Assembly: GCF_027066465.1 (NCBI RefSeq)
Contig: NZ_JAMONU010000161.1
Location: 1-7,288 of the forward strand
DNA from: Thermococcus sp.
Lineage (GTDB): Archaea; Methanobacteriota_B; Thermococci; Thermococcales; Thermococcaceae
Length of the DNA: 7,288 nt
Direction of reading: 5' to 3'
Part shown: positions 1-5,437 of the stretch, one piece after another
Layout of the letters: each line of letters begins with the position of its first letter
Position numbering within the stretch: position 1 is the stretch's first letter
Program-made: the position numbers and the translations under genes
The notes under the pieces: generated by a model
What the model saw: only the letters and a program-made list of their open reading frames with translations
What the model was told of the DNA's origin: nothing
The model's database searches: none

Positions 1-903
1 CGGGTTAGACCGCTCTACACGAAGTACTTTCCGGTTGCCGATTACTTCATCGAGGGAGGCTATCCCGAGGGAGAACTGCTCAGGCTTGACGCTGTGGTCG
101 TTCCCACCGGCTCCTTTGTGGCACACCTCGGCGTTGAGCTCGTCGAAAGGATGCGCGTTCCCTACTACGGCAACAAAGAGGTGCTGAGGTGGGAGAGCGA
201 CCGCTCGCTTGAGAGGAAGTGGCTCGGGGAGGCGAAGCTGCGCCTTCCGAGGGTCTACGACGACCCCGATGACATAGAAGGACCAGTAATCGTCAAGCCC
301 TTTGGAGCCAAGGGCGGGAGGGGCTACTTTTTGGCCAAGAATCCAGAGGACTTCTGGAGGAAGGCCGAGAGGCTCGGCATAGGGGACAAGGAAGACCTGA
401 GCAGAATCCAGATTCAGGAGTACGTGATTGGAGTTCCGGTTTATCCGCACTACTTCTACTCAAAGCTGAACCGCGAGCTTGAGCTGATGAGCATTGACCG
501 TCGTTATGAGTCGAACGCCGACGCGATAGGCAGGATTCCAGCGAAAGAACAGCTGGACATCGAGCTGGCCACGAACTACACGGTCATCGGCAACATTCCA
601 ATCGTCCTGCGTGAGAGCCTGCTTATGGATGTCATCGAAGCCGGCGAAAGGGTAGTGAAGACGGCTGAAAGGCTCATGGGCGGTCTCTGGGGTCCCTTCT
701 GCCTTGAGGGTGTTTACACCGAGGAGCTGGAGTTCGTAGTCTTTGAGATTTCGGCGAGGATAGTTGCCGGAACGAACCCCTTCGTCCACGGTTCCCCCTA
801 CAGCTGGCTCCGGTATGATTTCCCGGTGAGCACCGGCAGGAGGATAGCGATGGAGCTTAGGCAAGCACTCGAGGAGGACAGGCTTGACGAGATTTTGACG
901 TGA
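1..903 (+). CDS. purP: Formate-dependent AICAR ligase PurP (5-formaminoimidazole-4-carboxamide ribotide synthetase), 5'-truncated by window
   Basis: The frame is open from the first base, so the gene starts outside the window. An in-frame GTG at position 94 is an internal Val codon, not the start. 300 C-terminal residues are visible; the family is usually about 330-360 residues, so little is missing. PurP is an ATP-grasp enzyme that makes FAICAR from AICAR, formate and ATP in archaeal purine synthesis, replacing the folate-dependent PurH step. Visible family marks are the VVPTGSFVAHLG segment (about residues 32-43), the nucleotide-loop segment KPFGAKGGRGYF (codons about 295-330), the IGNIPIVLRESLL stretch (about 589-625), and the metal/ATP-binding FEISARIVAGTN motif (742-777). 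The C-terminus (RRIAMEL...EEDRLDEILT) is also typical. Thermococcales carry PurP paralogs, some of unproven activity, so the family is firmer than the exact reaction. Its place upstream of GMP synthase genes fits a purine role. Confidence 0.88.
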   Translation, partial: RVRPLYTKYFPVADYFIEGGYPEGELLRLDAVVVPTGSFVAHLGVELVERMRVPYYGNKEVLRWESDRSLERKWLGEAKLRLPRVYDDPDDIEGPVIVKPFGAKGGRGYFLAKNPEDFWRKAERLGIGDKEDLSRIQIQEYVIGVPVYPHYFYSKLNRELELMSIDRRYESNADAIGRIPAKEQLDIELATNYTVIGNIPIVLRESLLMDVIEAGERVVKTAERLMGGLWGPFCLEGVYTEELEFVVFEISARIVAGTNPFVHGSPYSWLRYDFPVSTGRRIAMELRQALEEDRLDEILT

Positions 904-923
904 AAGTGTTTAAGCGGGTTAGG

Positions 924-931
924 TTTATAAA
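924..931 (+). promoter_or_regulatory. Archaeal TATA box for guaAB
   Basis: TTTATAAA lies 35 nt before the guaAB ATG, in the 62-nt gap after purP. A start of transcription about 25 nt downstream of the box centre would fall near 952, just before the Shine-Dalgarno AGGTGGTG (955-962), giving a very short leader. This suggests that guaAB and the genes after it have their own promoter, although readthrough from purP is also possible. The site was seen by eye and is not experimentally supported. Confidence 0.6.
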
Positions 932-965
932 GCGAATTCCAAAGCGGGTGTAAAAGGTGGTGCTC

Positions 966-1889
966 ATGTGGGAGGACTTCATCAGGGAGAAGGTTGAGGA
1001 GATTAGGAAGACCGTCGGCGACGGGAAGGCGATAATAGCGCTCAGCGGTGGCGTTGACAGCTCAACCGCCGCGATACTCGCTCACAAGGCTATAGGCGAC
1101 AGACTTCACGCCGTATTCGTGAACACGGGTTTCATGCGCAAGGGCGAGCCCGAGTTCGTTGTCAAGACCTTCCGCGACGAGTTCGGCCTCAACCTGCACT
1201 ACGTTGACGCAAGCGAGCGCTTTTTCAAGGCTTTGAAGGGCGTTACCGACCCCGAGGAGAAGAGGAAGATAATAGGCCGCGTTTTCATCGAGGTCTTTGA
1301 GGAAATAGCCAAGGAAATCAACGCCGACTTCCTGATTCAGGGGACCATCGCCCCGGACTGGATTGAGAGCAGGGGGAAAATCAAGAGCCACCACAACGTC
1401 GGAGGCCTGCCGGAGAGGCTCAAGCTGAAGCTCATTGAACCCCTTAGAGACCTCTACAAGGACGAGGTTCGGGAGCTGGCGAAGGAGCTCGGCCTTCCGG
1501 AGAAGATTTACAACAGAATGCCCTTCCCGGGGCCGGGGCTGGCCGTTCGCGTCCTTGGGGAGGTCACGCCTGAGAAGATAGCGATAGTCAGGGAAGCCAA
1601 CGCGATAGTCGAGGAGGAAATTGAGAAAGCCGGCTTAAAACCCTGGCAGGCCTTCGCGGTTCTGCTCGGCGTCAAGACAGTTGGCGTTCAGGGCGACATA
1701 AGGGCCTACAAGGAAACGATAGCGGTCAGGGTCGTTGAGAGCCTCGACGGAATGACGGCAAACGCCATGAACGTCCCCTTCGACGTCCTTCAGAGGATAG
1801 CTTTCAGGATAACCAGCGAGATTTCCGAGGTCGGAAGGGTTCTCTACGACATCACCAACAAGCCTCCGGCAACGATTGAGTTCGAGTGA
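966..1889 (+). CDS. guaAB: GMP synthase subunit B (ATP-pyrophosphatase / XMP-aminating subunit)
   Basis: This subunit adenylates XMP with ATP and accepts ammonia from the glutaminase subunit to make GMP. The 307-residue protein has the PP-loop signature SGGVDSS at residues 27-33, the GTIAPDWIES substrate region (126-135), KSHHNVGGLPE (140-150), FPGPGLAVRV (187-196) and the C-terminal dimerisation domain ending ITNKPPATIEFE. Length and sequence match the stand-alone archaeal subunit, as in Pyrococcus horikoshii, rather than the fused bacterial GuaA. I chose ATG 966 because AGGTGGTG (955-962) sits in front as a Shine-Dalgarno site. The in-frame GTG codons at 957 and 960 lie inside that site and would add three residues foreign to the family. 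The partner glutaminase is not next door: two toxin-antitoxin-like genes come first. The protein is full length with no missing motifs. Confidence 0.97.
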   Translation: MWEDFIREKVEEIRKTVGDGKAIIALSGGVDSSTAAILAHKAIGDRLHAVFVNTGFMRKGEPEFVVKTFRDEFGLNLHYVDASERFFKALKGVTDPEEKRKIIGRVFIEVFEEIAKEINADFLIQGTIAPDWIESRGKIKSHHNVGGLPERLKLKLIEPLRDLYKDEVRELAKELGLPEKIYNRMPFPGPGLAVRVLGEVTPEKIAIVREANAIVEEEIEKAGLKPWQAFAVLLGVKTVGVQGDIRAYKETIAVRVVESLDGMTANAMNVPFDVLQRIAFRITSEISEVGRVLYDITNKPPATIEFE

Positions 1890-1892
1890 AGG

Positions 1893-1900
1893 CTTATTTA
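1893..1900 (+). promoter_or_regulatory. Possible TATA-like element for the antitoxin-PIN-guaAA unit
   Basis: CTTATTTA begins 4 nt after the guaAB stop codon, 38 nt upstream of the antitoxin ATG. An initiation site about 25 nt downstream would fall near 1920, immediately in front of the GGTGGGA ribosome-binding site (1922-1928). It is a weak match to an archaeal TATA box. If real, the toxin-antitoxin pair and guaAA could be transcribed separately from guaAB. Confidence 0.35.
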
Positions 1901-1930
1901 CCTTCGTTTCCAACTTTAAGCGGTGGGAGC

Positions 1931-2140
1931 ATGGGCGAGATTATCGAGGTGATTTACGAGAACGGCGTGCTGAAGCCCCTCAGACCCCTCAAGCTGAAGG
2001 AGGGGCAGAGGTTGGTGATTCGGGTCTACGAGGACAGTGTGGTCAAGAAGACCGAGAAGTTCAGGAAAATTGTGACCCCAGAGCGTTTCAGTGAGAGTCC
2101 GGAGGAATACCTGCTAAAGCTCCGGGAGGAGGAAACATGA
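1931..2140 (+). CDS. AF2212-like (DUF104) antitoxin, partner of PIN toxin
   Basis: This 69-residue protein opens with a pattern typical of the archaeal AF2212/DUF104 antitoxin family: IIEVIYENGVLKPL (residues 4-17) followed by LKLKEGQRLVIRV (20-32). These are expected to form a small beta-rich domain. A charged C-terminal tail (about 38-69) would be the part that binds the toxin. Members of this family are usually encoded directly upstream of a PIN-domain VapC-like nuclease, as here: its TGA overlaps the next gene's ATG by 4 nt. I chose ATG 1931 because GGTGGGA (1922-1928) precedes it and the family consensus begins there. A GTG at 1886 is in frame but overlaps the guaAB stop, has no Shine-Dalgarno site and adds 15 residues unlike the family. 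Family antitoxins often also repress their own promoter, but I see no clear DNA-binding motif, so that role is inference. Confidence 0.85.
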   Translation: MGEIIEVIYENGVLKPLRPLKLKEGQRLVIRVYEDSVVKKTEKFRKIVTPERFSESPEEYLLKLREEET

Positions 2141-2586
2141 GGGTCGTGGTTGACACCTCAGTGATGATAAGCCTTTTTTCTGGTTTTTATCCGGAGCGAT
2201 CTGAAATCTCAAAGCGCATAGCGTCCCTCGCGGAAGTTGGGGCGATTGAGCTGTACTCTCCCCGGCTCGGCGAGTTTGAGTTTATCTCCGTAATCACCCG
2301 GTTTCTCTCCAAAGACCTTGCAAAAGAAGCGTGGGGGATATACCGGTCGCTGATTACGGAGTTCGTAGGGGAGGGTGTAATCTCCGATATTCTCAGGGAG
2401 CTTTCCTTTGAGACTTCGCACAGAGTTCCTGACCTCTATTTCATCGCGACCACCCGTTACCTTGACGCGGTTCTTGTTACGAACGACAGGAAGATGGTCG
2501 AGCTGGCCAAGTCCCTCGGTTTGAAGGCATTTTATCTCGTTGAGGAATCGGATGCCTTCTTCAAACTCCTGGAGGTGGGCTCATGA
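2137..2586 (+). CDS. PIN-domain ribonuclease, VapC-like toxin
   Basis: This 149-residue single-domain protein has the acidic residues expected of a metal-dependent PIN nuclease. They are Asp6 in VVVDTSVMISLF, Glu46 or Glu48 in the LGEFEFISVI helix, Asp99 in HRVPDLYFIATTRYLDA, and Asp117 in LVTND. All four positions look intact, so it should be catalytically competent. Paired with an AF2212-type antitoxin it would act as a toxin cutting RNA (tRNA and rRNA are targets of characterised VapC proteins); the target here is unknown. The ATG overlaps the antitoxin TGA (ATGA) behind GGGAGGAGGAAAC, and its own TGA overlaps the guaAA ATG, so the three genes look translationally coupled. GC is about 51% by hand count over 2161-2580, slightly below the adjoining guaAB. 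It is odd to find such a gene between two subunit genes of a housekeeping enzyme. Confidence 0.88.
   Translation: MRVVVDTSVMISLFSGFYPERSEISKRIASLAEVGAIELYSPRLGEFEFISVITRFLSKDLAKEAWGIYRSLITEFVGEGVISDILRELSFETSHRVPDLYFIATTRYLDAVLVTNDRKMVELAKSLGLKAFYLVEESDAFFKLLEVGS
2571..2578 (+). promoter_or_regulatory. Strong Shine-Dalgarno site for guaAA inside the PIN gene
   Basis: GGAGGTGG is a near-perfect complement to the archaeal 16S rRNA 3' end. It ends 4 nt before the guaAA ATG and lies in the last codons of the PIN gene. It fixes the guaAA start at 2583 and would allow efficient translation of guaAA beside coupling to the PIN gene. Confidence 0.8.
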
Positions 2587-3149
2587 TAGTTATACTGGAC
2601 AACGGGGGCCAGTACGTCCACAGGATTTGGAGAACGCTCCGCTATTTGGAAGTTGAAGCGAAGATAATTCCCAACACCACACCGCTTGAGGAAATCAAGG
2701 CGATGAGGCCGAAGGGAATAATCTTCTCAGGTGGCCCAGACATAAACAGGACCGGCAACTGCAAGGCCATTCTGGAGCACTACGACGAGTTCAACGTCCC
2801 AATCCTCGGAATCTGCCTCGGCCACCAGCTCATAGCGAGGCACTTCGGCGGAAAGGTCGGCAGGGGTGAGAAGGCCGAGTACAGCTTGGTTGAGATTGAA
2901 ATAATCGAGGAAAACGACATCTTTACAGGCTTTCCAAGGAAACTGAAGGTGTGGGAGAGCCACATGGACGAGGTGAAGGAACTCCCGCCGGGCTTTAAAC
3001 TGCTCGCGAGGAGCGGGACCTGCCCGGTTGAAGCCATGAAGCACGAGAGCCTTCCAATCTACGGCGTCCAGTTCCACCCGGAGGTTTCCCACACCGAGCG
3101 CGGGGCCGAGGTTTATAGGAACTTCGCGAGGCTCTGCGGGGAGCTTTAG
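2583..3149 (+). CDS. guaAA: GMP synthase subunit A (class I glutamine amidotransferase)
   Basis: This subunit hydrolyses glutamine and passes ammonia to GuaAB for amination of XMP to GMP. The 188-residue protein shows the class I amidotransferase fold marks: ILDNGGQYVHRI (4-15), the oxyanion region FSGGPD (48-53), the nucleophile Cys78 in GICLGHQ, and the other triad members His165 and Glu167 in VQFHPEVSHTE. Length is normal for the free-standing archaeal subunit, and the catalytic triad is complete. The start at 2583 follows a strong Shine-Dalgarno site and overlaps the PIN stop by 4 nt. Its normal partner gene guaAB ends 693 nt upstream, with the antitoxin and PIN genes between. Matched production of the two subunits may therefore depend on readthrough or on a second promoter at about 1893. 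The gene ends the + strand cluster. Confidence 0.97.
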   Translation: MIVILDNGGQYVHRIWRTLRYLEVEAKIIPNTTPLEEIKAMRPKGIIFSGGPDINRTGNCKAILEHYDEFNVPILGICLGHQLIARHFGGKVGRGEKAEYSLVEIEIIEENDIFTGFPRKLKVWESHMDEVKELPPGFKLLARSGTCPVEAMKHESLPIYGVQFHPEVSHTERGAEVYRNFARLCGEL

Positions 3150-3262
3150 CTCAGCTAGTCGGTCCTCTCTTCACCTTTCCGCAACGGCTTTACTCATCAT
3201 CGCAATCTCCCATGCGTCAATGGCTGTTTAAACTTTGCCGTTCACTATTACGATTGAGTGTT

Positions 3263-3276
3263 GCAAAATCAAAAAC
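3263..3276 (-). terminator. Possible T-rich terminator for the minus-strand operon
   Basis: Read on the minus strand this stretch is GTTTTTGATTTTGC, two T runs of the kind archaeal RNA polymerase can use for intrinsic termination. It is about 270 nt past the last minus-strand stop codon. If it is the real end, the operon transcript would run antisense across the whole small + gene. No better T tract was seen nearer the stop codon. Confidence 0.25.
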
Positions 3277-3288
3277 TTTTTAAAGTTT
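3273..3288. repeat. Short inverted repeat centred on the TATA box
   Basis: AAACTTT (3273-3279) and AAAGTTT (3282-3288) form a perfect 7-bp inverted repeat with a 2-nt centre that includes the TATA element. It could be an operator that competes with TBP, or a by-product of the AT-rich TATA sequence. I favour neither. Confidence 0.4.
3277..3284 (+). promoter_or_regulatory. Archaeal TATA box for the 3314 gene
   Basis: TTTTTAAA, preceded by an A-rich BRE-like AAAAAC, lies 30 nt before the TTG start. The expected transcription start near 3305 coincides with the Shine-Dalgarno GGTGAT (3305-3310), so the leader would be almost nil. Confidence 0.6.
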
Positions 3289-3313
3289 AATACTTACTCT
3301 TTAGGGTGATACC

Positions 3314-3589
3314 TTGGGCCACACTATCTACTACCGCGTGAACCTCAGAAAATGGAAGGAGTTCGTGGCGTTTATAAAGAGGGCCTGCTCGGGATTGGAG
3401 CTTGAAACAGTGACAGAGGGAAACGTCATCCTAATCTTTCCAAACTGCAGGGGAGTTGAACCCCTGAGGATACCCAAGGTCGGGGAAGGATTCGTCAAGA
3501 CAAACCTCGTGGAGCCTTGCCACTCAATTTACACCCTGGTTCTCTACTCAATCTCATCGTTCGGGGGCGTTTCGGTTTGGGAGGACTGA
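3314..3589 (+). CDS. Small conserved-looking protein of unknown function
   Basis: This is a 91-residue soluble protein. I recognise the general look (opening MGHTIYYRVNLRKWKEF, then a GEGFVKTNLVEPCHSIY core at about 57-73) as a small hypothetical protein of Thermococcales, but I know no function. It has three cysteines (25, 45, 69), the last followed by His70. There is no signal peptide or membrane segment. The start is TTG 3314, chosen because GGTGAT (3305-3310) and a TATA box at the right distance precede it and no upstream ATG or GTG fits this frame. It has its own promoter and is not part of the purine cluster. Its last 46 nt overlap, tail to tail, the end of the convergent membrane-protein gene, so the last 15 codons are read on both strands. 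Confidence 0.75.
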   Translation: MGHTIYYRVNLRKWKEFVAFIKRACSGLELETVTEGNVILIFPNCRGVEPLRIPKVGEGFVKTNLVEPCHSIYTLVLYSISSFGGVSVWED

Positions 3590-4308
3590 GAAGGCTCGGA
3601 CAGGTACACCTCAAGGATTCTCACTGGAACGGCACCCCTCATAAAACGCTCCTCAACTAGAACCTTCACAACGCGGCCGGGTTCGGCATCAGGAGTTGCA
3701 GGAACCCAGTAGAGGCCGGGTTTGACGTTGGCACAGATATCGTCGTGGACGAAGACCCTTACGAGGTCTCCCTTCACCTCCTCGACGGTTCCGTAGGCGT
3801 AGTCCCTCCCGAACGTCCTCTTAAAGTACCACCAGAACAGGAGAATAGAGAAAACAACAGCAACTAAGTAGGCGTAGTAGTAAAAGACAACCGGCAGGAG
3901 CTTCCGCAGGAGAACGTATCCGAGGAAGGCAAAGAACGATATCAGTGAAACGCCGTAGTAGAAGAACCTGTAGGGTCTAACATCGAGCATAAAGGACCCA
4001 TACCTTCCAATAAAGTATCGGAGGTAAGTGAAGTACGGAACCGCAATGAGGACTACAAGGAGGGCACTTCTAGTGAGGAGAACCACGAGGAAGTTCAGGA
4101 ATAGGTAGGCGAGAAACATCAGCTGGAGGTGGAGGCTAATAAGTTCATGAACGGTGACCCTTCTCTTGACGAGCCTCGCCGTAAAGCGAAAAGCGGGGGG
4201 TTTCTCCGAAGGTTCGGGTCTGAAGAGGAGACCGAAAAACCGCCTTATAGACGTTCCGATGGTCTCTACTCGCTCACCGAGGGAATAAAGGAAGTCCTCG
4301 AAGGTCAT
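3544..4308 (-). CDS. Polytopic membrane protein with soluble C-terminal domain, DUF2101-like
   Basis: This is a 254-residue protein, and I see no catalytic motif. Residues 1-55 are basic/amphipathic and Pro-containing, without a signal peptide. Four hydrophobic spans follow at roughly 58-78, 81-99, 116-134 and 138-161. A soluble part (about 166-235) alternates hydrophobic and charged residues (YGTVEEVKGDLVRVFVHDD, GRVVKVLVEERF) and looks like a small beta-barrel. A low-complexity Ser/Thr/Pro/acidic tail (about 237-254) ends the protein. The layout and N-terminus resemble the Thermococcales membrane family DUF2101; this is recognition from memory only. ATG 4308 follows the Shine-Dalgarno GGGGTGAT (4312-4319), which contains the stop of the preceding gene, leaving a 4-nt gap. 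It is the last gene of the minus-strand operon and probably supports the surface proteins encoded upstream. The tail overlaps the convergent small gene. Confidence 0.75.
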   Translation of the reverse strand: MTFEDFLYSLGERVETIGTSIRRFFGLLFRPEPSEKPPAFRFTARLVKRRVTVHELISLHLQLMFLAYLFLNFLVVLLTRSALLVVLIAVPYFTYLRYFIGRYGSFMLDVRPYRFFYYGVSLISFFAFLGYVLLRKLLPVVFYYYAYLVAVVFSILLFWWYFKRTFGRDYAYGTVEEVKGDLVRVFVHDDICANVKPGLYWVPATPDAEPGRVVKVLVEERFMRGAVPVRILEVYLSEPSQSSQTETPPNDEIE

Positions 4309-4312
4309 TCAA

Positions 4313-5434
4313 TCACCCCGTCGTGTTGAACACAAGCAACTTCGTCACGTTATCCAGCTTAAAGGACGGATACTCAGAGTTCACCGTTGAACCGGATATG
4401 CAGTAGGAACCCCCGACGAGGGCACAGTTGAGGAGGTAGTAGGAGAGGCTGTCGTAGTTTGCCGGCAGTGTAATCCCAAGGCTCGTAAGCGCTCCCAATA
4501 GGGTTGGGTCAGCGGTATCCGAGGGCACGAGGAACGTTATGAGGCCCACCGGGAGGGTTGTGTTTATGCCGAGCTCCCTCTGTGCCCAGAGCGCCATGGA
4601 TGTGTACACCTGCTGGCGTGCTATGTATGTCGCGTAGGACACCCTCTCAAACCTGTTGAGTATGGTCGGATAGTAGACGGTCTGACCGTTATAGGTCCCC
4701 GTGGCGTTCACACCGAGGTAGCACCAGCCGAGTGCCAGCTCGGTAACGTTGTTCACCTCATAGTACCCGTAGAGAGGCCCAGGATATGGAATACTGCACG
4801 GCTGAATAACCCTCGTGTAGAGACCGTTCAGCGAGGCGGGAAGGAAGGGGTCTTCAAAGCCCGTGACGCTTATAACTGAATAGGCGTAGCCACTTTCTGG
4901 AACGCTACCGTTGTACATAATCCTACCCGACGCATCAATGATTGTTATATTGTCTATCCTCGCCAAGGCCACGAGGTGGAAGGAATCCAGAGGGGCCACA
5001 ACCAGCTTGATGTGGGACTCAAAGGCTGTGAAGTTCGAGGGGTACACCTTTAAACCCTGTGAAGTAAGGTAGGAGACGAGGTTGTTGAACCACTCCTCCA
5101 GCGTGACGTTTGCCATGTCCGGCTGGGGAATTCCTCCAATTGTTCCAGTCATCATCAGCGTTTTTAGGGCGTAAGAAGCGTTCTCAGTCGTTAAAAGACC
5201 GTTCTGAATGACGTAGTCGGTTAGGGAGATGTATGCCCTCTTGAGGCTCAGGTCGAGGGCGTTCTGAAAGTCCTGCTCCAAGGTCGATACGGCAAAAGTA
5301 TCCCTGGTTAGGAGAATGTTCTGGGACTGTGCCTTCATGATTCCGGAGGAAACTCCCTCGTAAACGGCCGCCAGAAGGAGGAGCGGAATGATTATGAGGA
5401 GCACCGCGGCGTTTATTAAAAATCCCCTGCGCAT
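4313..5434 (-). CDS. Membrane-anchored extracellular protein of unknown function, single N-terminal anchor
   Basis: I do not recognise a named family. The 373-residue protein begins MRRGFLIN, then a hydrophobic stretch (about 8-26) rich in Leu/Ile/Ala, then a long polar body. This is the layout of a surface protein anchored by its N-terminus. The RRG-F start before the hydrophobic helix resembles an archaeal class III (prepilin-like) signal, but the usual following Glu is absent. The region after the anchor (about 30-80) looks helical. The body contains ten N-X-S/T sequons (for example at 85, 109, 134, 162 and 371) and four cysteines (213, 238, 337, 345), fitting a glycosylated, possibly disulphide-bonded exterior. 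ATG 5434 is 3 nt past the stop of the upstream gene, with GTGGAGGGGA (5441-5450) as ribosome-binding site. It is the middle gene of the operon and probably works with both neighbours. GC is normal throughout, unlike its upstream neighbour. Confidence 0.82.
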   Translation of the reverse strand: MRRGFLINAAVLLIIIPLLLLAAVYEGVSSGIMKAQSQNILLTRDTFAVSTLEQDFQNALDLSLKRAYISLTDYVIQNGLLTTENASYALKTLMMTGTIGGIPQPDMANVTLEEWFNNLVSYLTSQGLKVYPSNFTAFESHIKLVVAPLDSFHLVALARIDNITIIDASGRIMYNGSVPESGYAYSVISVTGFEDPFLPASLNGLYTRVIQPCSIPYPGPLYGYYEVNNVTELALGWCYLGVNATGTYNGQTVYYPTILNRFERVSYATYIARQQVYTSMALWAQRELGINTTLPVGLITFLVPSDTADPTLLGALTSLGITLPANYDSLSYYLLNCALVGGSYCISGSTVNSEYPSFKLDNVTKLLVFNTTG

Positions 5435-5437
5435 GCC

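Larger units (their letters stand above)
3150..3313 (+). other. Intergenic spacer between guaAA and the small 3314 gene
   Basis: This 164-bp spacer has no credible reading frame. Just after guaAA there is a pyrimidine-rich stretch (about 3160-3180) that could help end transcription, but it has no long T run. The right end is AT-rich and holds the TATA box, a short inverted repeat and the ribosome-binding site of the next gene. Confidence 0.6.

Noticed and set aside
94..96. GTG as start of the purP gene
   Set aside because: The frame is open upstream to base 1, the upstream residues are plausible protein, and the GTG lies inside the conserved PurP segment. It is an internal Val codon.
460..864. 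Minus-strand frame inside purP, and similar minus-strand frames inside guaAB (1062-1394, 1635-1913), the PIN gene (2209-2421) and guaAA (2727-3092, 2780-3037)
   Set aside because: They lie opposite well-recognised coding genes, have no ribosome-binding sites and encode nothing recognisable. They are shadows of high-GC coding sequence.
957..962. GTG codons as start of guaAB
   Set aside because: They form part of the Shine-Dalgarno AGGTGGTG; ATG 966 is well placed after it and matches the family N-terminus.
1886..1930. Upstream GTG start giving an 84-residue antitoxin overlapping guaAB
   Set aside because: No Shine-Dalgarno site precedes it, and the extra 15 residues are unlike the AF2212 family, which starts at the ATG at 1931.
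1876..2094. Plus-strand frame crossing the guaAB end and antitoxin gene
   Set aside because: It is out of frame with the clear antitoxin gene, and its translation is a low-complexity Gly/Arg/Glu mix.
4129..4329. Plus-strand 66-residue frame opposite the membrane-protein gene
   Set aside because: It is antisense to the start of a well-supported gene with a good ribosome-binding site, and has no features of its own.
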